From: Zopfochytrium polystomum
Lineage: Eukaryota; Chytridiomycota; Chytridiomycetes; Chytridiales; Chytridiaceae
DNA length: 64,000 bases
Reading direction: 5' to 3'
Assembly (NCBI GenBank): GCA_025765615.1
Contig: JAIVFJ010000073.1
Span: forward strand, 1-64,000
Positions 59,306-64,000 of the stretch are shown piece after piece (the first letter of the stretch is position 1; each line of letters begins with the position of its first letter). The translations under genes were made by a program, and so were the position numbers. The notes under the pieces are model-generated. The model made no database searches. It was not told where the DNA came from and was given only the letters and a program-made list of their open reading frames with translations.

Positions 59306-60825
59306 ACGAACTGAGCGTCTCGTGTGTATTGTTCACTTCAATAAAGAAGAAAAAAACATATGCCTTGAGATTTAAGAAAGAATACATGCCTTAACCCTTG
59401 GGTCTGGCGACCACCTTTTATCGATCCAATCTGCCCGCTTAACCTTGAGAGCCAACGTGTGGTTATTGTGTTGATGTTCGACCTCTATTAGTTTTCTACT
59501 CTGCCTCAAATAAACCTTCGACCGCCCTTTTGACCCTTCAAGGGTTGGTGCCACATTGCCAAAATTGGCACGGTGACCCTCAAAGTGGCGACATACCTAA
59601 ACCCTGTACTAATAAAAATTTCCCAAAAAAATTAGCACCAGCGTGTTCAGAATCGAAAGGGCTTTCTGTTGATAGTTTGCATTTTGGTGTATGCAATCTG
59701 GGCGGCACGTAAATCCAACAACACTGAAGCTGTACCAATCTTGGCACGCTTTTTTGACCATTAGTCAACCAACGCAAAAACCGCACGAAAGTCTATCAAA
59801 TCTTGCATTCTACTTCAGAATTGGCGAAAAACAAAATGGGTTAAGAGACTATGGGTCCAATTTTTTTTTCCCTGATGATTCATCGAAGCAAAAGTAGAAA
59901 AAATTACAGAAAAGGGCATAGCGCTAACTGGGTCTTGAAATGTGACAAATCTTGAAGTTTTGCAATTTGCACCAAAGATGCAATACCCAAGATAATTGAT
60001 TGGTTACTTAAAATTAAATACTAGTCTATATAAGGGCCCCCTGCTTCTGCTCGCTATTTTTCATTTTGTAGAGATTTGGCTGATATATACTCAATTGTTT
60101 GGAGGCCATCTTTCAATGGCTACAGACACACTTTTTGTTGATTTCAGAAATCACAGCATTAGGGTTAGGCTCACGGCAGTGAGGCATTTGAGTCCTTTGA
60201 CTTAAAGTTTCTTCATCCCATTGAAGAACCAAGAGAGACAGACAAAGAGACAGACAGCCGTTGACTGTCAGTCCCAGAGAGAGAGTTGGAGAGGGAGAGA
60301 GGCAGAGAGAGACAGAGCAAAAAGATAGAGAGAGAGAGACAGAGAGACAGACAGCCCATTGACTGCCAGTCCCAGAGACAGGGAGGTAGACAGACAATCT
60401 GATAGACAGACAACCCGTTAAGTTCCTTCCTTTCCTGATTTTTCTGCTGAGTTTTGATTGGGCACCAAAGACCAAAAATGAACCCTCGTCGTCGCCAGCA
60501 ACAGGGGGGAGAGAGAGAAGGGAGTCGACTATGTAGGGGTCGGTGTGAGGACGACAGGCCGTCAAGCCTGTGACCTCAAATAAATTAAGTGTATACCCAC
60601 TTTTTAACTGGTAATTGTGAGGATTACCACCCTGTCTCGACCCGCGTTTTGCTGGCAAAATGTGACTAGGCTTGGATTCCTACTCTCTTATTATTTATTG
60701 GGTTTCCATACGGCCTCTGACTGGCTCTGTATGTCTGCCTCTGAGCTCTACTATTATTATTTATTATTGACGATGTTGCAGACAGAAAGACTCAGTCTTG
60801 ATTCTAATTGCTGATACAAGGTTCC
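59306..60825. other. Repeat-bearing intergenic region
   Basis: No gene recognised. Contains a purine-rich GACA/GAGA region at about 60230-60415. Within it a unit GACAGACAGCC(G/C), then ttgactg-cagtcccagaga, occurs twice about 110 bases apart (near 60250 and 60348). AT-rich DNA lies at about 59850-60140. Short ORFs only. Confidence 0.6.
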
Positions 60826-61095
60826 CTTGCTCAGTGGTTAGAGCGCTCCCTTCAATTGGGAAGGTGCCAAGTTCGAGACATGCTAGTTGACAGACTGGGC
60901 AGAAATGCAAAGTCCTACTATGCCTGGCCAATGGCCCCTCACTTTTGGAAATGACTTAGGACTGAAACACTTCTGTGGGAGAAGTGCTAAGCCCAGATGG
61001 ACAGAGTTAACAAGATGATGGCAGAGCTAACAAGCCCTACCACCTGCTACCATGATGTAATACCTCATAAAAGGGTATGAGATCACAGGGTTTTT
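60826..61095 (+). mobile_element. tRNA-derived SINE-like sequence
   Basis: The head mimics a tRNA: TGCTCAGTGGTTAGAGCG (about 60830-60847) fits an A-box and D-arm; TCCC-TTCAATT-GGGA forms an anticodon-like arm with CAA in the centre; AGTTCGAGACATGC (about 60870-60883) is a diverged B-box. Acceptor pairing is lost, so it is not a working tRNA. A CpG-free body follows and trails into a T-rich region near 61090, as in a SINE. Boundaries are approximate. Confidence 0.55.
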
Positions 61096-62195
61096 CTTTA
61101 TCTTTTCATTGGTGATTTTTACTTATTTTTCCAATTAGTAATTTATCCTGTTTTTCCTGTTTTTCCTGTTTTCTCTTTTATTTATTCCTTGTTGTCTCTG
61201 TCTGTGTCTTTTCTTTCTTGTGTGGCTGAGAGTGACTGTCTTCCTCTTTGCACCAACCAGCTCTCTCCATCTCCTCCATCTTTCTTGGCAGCTGATGCCA
61301 AGAAATGCCCCATGATTCTCTGAGCTGTCTTCCTTGTTTGATGGCTCAGCCCCATTGTTTGGTGACTCACTCCTCCTCTCTCTTCTTTGCTGTTTTATTT
61401 ATTGTTTTGTTCTTTTGTATATGTTTTCCCCTCTTTTCCCTTCCTTCTTCCTTCACCCTGCTGATTCCAACCCTTTCCTATTTAAGCAGCTGCCCCCCAT
61501 CTTGTTGACTGCGAGAACCTGTGCCTGAAGTCCCTTGCCTGCCCTTTTCTTCCTGACTGTATGTAGAGCTAGGGGTGGCAGTCCCCTGGTGTGTGACAGG
61601 AGGTTGAAGTCCTCTTGGCCATGATGGCAGTGTGCTGGGTTCAAGCCCCAGTGCACCTCACCAATTCTGCATGCTGCTTAGGTTGGACTGGGTAGGAGCC
61701 ACTTGGTGATGGAAGGATGGAGGGTAAATCTGTGGTGGTGCCTCTAGGTTCCTGTCAATACATCTAGTCAAATCCAGGTCTCTCAAGGGGATATGAATGA
61801 GCTGTCTGGTCAGGTACTGCTGCAGGAATGGTCTCTCAGGTATGCCCCCTCCTCCCTGGTTGTTGGCTCCTGTGGCCTCTGGTGGGCCTGGTCTTCACTG
61901 GGTTCAGACCCTCTTTCTCTCAGATTAATGCCTGTGATGTCATGGTGCCACATTTGGGTGAGGGAGTGGGTGTTAACCTTCCTTGCTTCTAAGATAGGGA
62001 ATTCCTCTGGCTTGGTGAAGCAGATGTCTGTGTCCTAGTAGGATGAAGTAAGAAGAGTCCCACTGTCTCCCACCCCTGTGTGCCCCCTCCTTGGATTGAG
62101 TTGGAACTTCTCCTTGGAGTGAGACAAGTTGTGTCTGGTTCTGTTAAGTGGAAAACAGTTCTGATTTAATTCAACAGACACCCCTGCACACTAAC
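61096..62195. other. CpG-free repeat-like DNA
   Basis: No gene recognised. It contains a single CpG (61512). A perfect T-arm-like hairpin CTGGG-TTCAAGC-CCCAG is at about 61629-61645, suggesting a second tRNA-derived unit, but a matching A-box is not convincing. Pyrimidine-rich on the plus strand at 61080-61480. Confidence 0.55.
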
Positions 62196-62550
62196 TGTCA
62201 GGAACAGGGCAGGACAGGACAAGGCAGACAAGGAACTGAGAGGAGTGATGATTGTATTGGAAACAATAATTCACTTGAGGGATGGGACAGGTCCCCCATC
62301 CCCTTTTATACCTTTTGAGAGTCTTCCTTGTCAAGACTCAAAGAAAGTTCCAGAAAGACCAATTAGTAATACAATGATACCAATGATACCAATGACAACA
62401 AGACAAGTCAGGAAAGCAAAGAAGGTTCCAGAAGGTTCCACAAGGTTCCATGAAGGAATGTTCTAGAAGATTCCAGAAGGTTCCACAAGGCTCCATGAAG
62501 GAATGTTCTAGAAGATTCCAGAGGTTTCCAGAGGGTGATTCATAACATCA
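62196..62550 (-). repeat. 3' LTR of a Ty3/gypsy chromodomain element, 355 bp
   Basis: Starts TG (62196-62197) and ends CA (62549-62550) on the plus strand. The element runs on the minus strand, where a purine tract TAAAAGGGGGAGA (62563-62551) directly precedes the LTR. The polyprotein stop TGA is formed by the first three LTR bases. A TATA box, TATAAAAGGG, lies at 62310-62301 (minus strand). Between the LTR start and TATA, a unit of about 45 bp with AGGTTCCACAAGG and GGAATGTTCTAGAAGATTCC is present twice (about 62430-62475 and 62475-62520). The 5' LTR would lie outside the window. Confidence 0.82.
62344..62518 (-). promoter_or_regulatory. Heat-shock-element arrays in the LTR U3
   Basis: Four blocks of GAA/TTC triplets alternate with exactly two-base spacing, the HSF1 trimer-binding architecture. 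They are GAAagTTCcaGAA (62344-62356), GAAggTTCcaGAAggTTC (62421-62438), a five-unit block (62461-62483) and TTCtaGAAgaTTC (62506-62518). They lie about 35-210 bases upstream of the LTR TATA box in transcription direction. Confidence 0.75.
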
Positions 62551-64000
62551 TCTCCCCCTTTTAGGCCTCTTCTGCAACTTGGTGGGGTACCTGGTCTTGA
62601 ACTTGAGCAGAAGGTCTTGGCAGTGAGTGAGGTTTGACTCAGGTTCCCAGGTGTTGTCAGCATCTGAGTAACCTTTCCACTTGACAAGGAACTTGAGTGT
62701 CCTTCCAAACCACTTGGCATCCAAGATTTGTTCAACCTCAAATTCCTCTTCACCTTCTACCTCAACTGGAGGAGGAGGAGGAACAACTCTGCCTGGAATG
62801 GAATTGGCCACAAACTTCTCCGAAAGGCTGACATGGAAAACTGGGTGGATCTTCATGGATGCAGGGAGATCCAGCTTGAAGGTGACTGGATTGATTTGCT
62901 CCAAGATCTTGAAAGGTCCCAACTTGAGGTTGTCTAGCTTGGGACTTGGTCTTTTGGTCTGCAAGTTCTTCCTCATGCCCGGCCAGAAAAAGTCTCTGGA
63001 AACAAGCTCATATGTCTTGTGCTCTCCTGGGTGTCCAGCTGTTGCTGCATCATGCCCTGTCTTGAGTATCTCAAGTTTTTCCTCTTCTTGGCTGATTTGA
63101 ATCTTGTGAGGCTTGGGGTCCTTGGAAATAGCATGGGCCCACACACTGTCAGGAAGCAGTGAAAGGTGTGTCTTGGATGGTGCGGTGAAACCATCTCCCC
63201 CTTCAGGTGCAAGGTCTGTCCTTCTGCGCTCATCAGCAGTGGGGCATGAAATCTTGACTGGGAACTGTGATTCTTGAATCTTTGACTGAGGGTTCTGTTC
63301 TTGGCAAAGACTGTGAGCTGTGGAGCTTGAATCTTGAACTTGGACTGTGAACTGTGGTACTTGAATCTTTGACTGTGGGTTCTGTGAACTACAGACTTGG
63401 CCATGACTGTGAGCTCTATGAGCTGTGCTGGAATCTTGACTATGAACTGTGAACTGTGAAACTTGAATCTTGGCTGGGATCTGTGAGCTGCAGGCTGATA
63501 CTGGAGCTGTCATTTGTGGTTGACCTTGGATACTAGGCTGAGAGCCTTGAATCAGGGACTTGAGAGCATGAGACTTGGAGGCTTGACTTGAGTTTTGGGT
63601 GACTGTTCCAATTGGTGGAGGTTGGACTTGACCAGTGACCCAATCAATGGCAGGGTTCTGGGCTTGCAGCCATGGTAATCCCAGGATGACAGAGAATGTG
63701 GGTGAGCCAAGATTCAATACTTCCAGGTTGACCATGGATGGTGGAAAGTCTTGGATGTGGAGGTTTAGCTTGGTTTCATGGCTGATTTCCTTGAACAGAG
63801 CATGATTGGCAAAGTGAACCTTGAGGGGTGTGGATTTCTTGATGGTGGGAATGGCACAAGACTTGGCAAGGGTGGCATCAATGATGTTGCAGGATGATCC
63901 AGACTCTATAAGGGCCTTGGTTGTGATGGTTGACTTGGGTGAGAGTTGAATCTTGACATCCATGGTGAGTTGGTGGGGCTTGGAATCTGAGGTGTTTGTG
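62548..64000 (-). CDS. Truncated Ty3/gypsy polyprotein: protease joined to integrase remnant and chromodomain
   Basis: The open frame enters from the right edge and ends at the LTR. In order on the minus strand: a retropepsin-like region (ALIESGSSCNIIDATLAKSC to VILGLPWLQAQNPAIDW), where the catalytic D-S/T-G is E-S-G; a Ser/Gln-rich section with three imperfect repeats of about 30 residues (core NPQSKIQVPQFTVQVQDSS); an H2C2 integrase remnant (HDAATAGHPGEHKTYELVSR, FFWPGMRKNLQ) without the Cys pair; the post-integrase block GPFKILEQINPVTFKLDLPA with IHPVFHVSLSEKF; and a chromodomain (FLVKWKGYSDADNTWEPESN). Reverse transcriptase, RNase H and the integrase DDE core are missing, yet the frame is uninterrupted for over 470 codons. 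It cannot transpose alone. Confidence 0.85.
   Translation of the reverse strand, partial: TNTSDSKPHQLTMDVKIQLSPKSTITTKALIESGSSCNIIDATLAKSCAIPTIKKSTPLKVHFANHALFKEISHETKLNLHIQDFPPSMVNLEVLNLGSPTFSVILGLPWLQAQNPAIDWVTGQVQPPPIGTVTQNSSQASKSHALKSLIQGSQPSIQGQPQMTAPVSACSSQIPAKIQVSQFTVHSQDSSTAHRAHSHGQVCSSQNPQSKIQVPQFTVQVQDSSSTAHSLCQEQNPQSKIQESQFPVKISCPTADERRRTDLAPEGGDGFTAPSKTHLSLLPDSVWAHAISKDPKPHKIQISQEEEKLEILKTGHDAATAGHPGEHKTYELVSRDFFWPGMRKNLQTKRPSPKLDNLKLGPFKILEQINPVTFKLDLPASMKIHPVFHVSLSEKFVANSIPGRVVPPPPPVEVEGEEEFEVEQILDAKWFGRTLKFLVKWKGYSDADNTWEPESNLTHCQDLLLKFKTRYPTKLQKRPKRGR

Noticed and set aside
60826..60900. Functional tRNA-Leu
   Set aside because: Acceptor stem does not pair and the B-box is diverged; better explained as a tRNA-derived SINE or pseudogene.
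1..64000. CRISPR arrays, operons, prokaryotic promoters or secondary-metabolite cluster
   Set aside because: Spliceosomal introns throughout, no regularly spaced direct repeats, and no backbone biosynthetic genes; the window is eukaryotic nuclear DNA.

Overview
The window reads as nuclear DNA of an early-diverging, probably zoosporic fungus (Chytridiomycota or Blastocladiomycota). The evidence is: very GC- and CpG-rich genes full of Ala/Ser/Pro low complexity; many short GT-AG introns, mostly 45-110 nt; ankyrin proteins of the 'LEWW' type; a fungal-style gene set that still has FANCD2 and an EF-hand glycerol-3-phosphate dehydrogenase; and a chromodomain Ty3/gypsy element. This placement is inference; no rRNA or phylogenetic marker was tested.

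Layout: 0-4.1 kb, 3' part of a HECT E3 ligase (UBE3B/UBE3C/Hul5 type, +). 5.2-5.9 kb, an internally deleted Tc1/mariner element whose terminal repeat abuts the start codon of an ankyrin gene (5.9-7.0 kb). 7.0-8.2 kb, an AT-rich island. 8.6-9.8 kb, a PQQ beta-propeller reading frame broken by one in-frame TAG (-). 10.3-11.3 kb, a low-complexity protein (-). 12.1-15.6 kb, an SH3-like/RhoGEF(DH)/PH protein (+). 15.6-19.0 kb, mostly non-coding, with a tRNA-Lys(CTT). 19.0-22.3 kb, mitochondrial FAD glycerol-3-phosphate dehydrogenase (-). 23.2-24.6 kb, a ZCCHC9-like zinc-knuckle protein (+). 24.6-26.4 kb, PCID2/Thp1 (-), divergent by 62 bp from a METTL21-type methyltransferase (+). 27.6-28.6 kb, ARV1 (+). 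28.8-34.5 kb, FANCD2 (-), starting 29 bp after an ankyrin LEWW gene (34.5-36.3 kb, -). 36.9-38.5 kb, fragments of a possible GHKL/HSP90-like ATPase (-). 38.8-40.5 kb, medium-chain acyl-CoA dehydrogenase (-). 41.0-41.4 kb, a COX23/CHCHD7-like twin CX9C protein (+). 42.0-46.6 kb, glycogen phosphorylase with an extraordinary number of exons (+). 46.8-48.8 kb, V-ATPase subunit H (+). 49.3-51.1 kb, a coiled-coil protein with FTP repeats (+). 51.6-53.6 kb, a HERP/Usa1-like ER ubiquitin-like protein (-). 54.1-56.4 kb, V-ATPase subunit B (+). 56.5-59.3 kb, ARS2/SERRATE (+). 59.3-64.0 kb, repeats: a tRNA-derived SINE-like unit, then the 3' LTR and truncated coding region of a chromodomain Ty3/gypsy element (-).

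The protein-coding genes are mostly ordinary housekeeping genes: ubiquitin and ER quality control (HECT ligase, HERP), mRNA export and processing (PCID2, ARS2, ZCCHC9), energy (GPD2, ACADM, glycogen phosphorylase, COX23), vacuolar acidification (two V-ATPase subunits) and DNA crosslink repair (FANCD2). There is no operon logic.

The most interesting part is the right end. About 1.9 kb carries a single CpG, in a genome whose genes are saturated with CpG. Inside that desert sits an LTR whose U3 carries four arrays of alternating GAA/TTC pentamers, which is the heat-shock element architecture. The linked open frame joins a protease (catalytic Asp replaced by Glu) straight to the integrase zinc-binding remnant and chromodomain, with reverse transcriptase, RNase H and the integrase core missing. 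Exon joins given below were made by eye from GT-AG signals, reading frame and remembered family similarity; they need transcript support.
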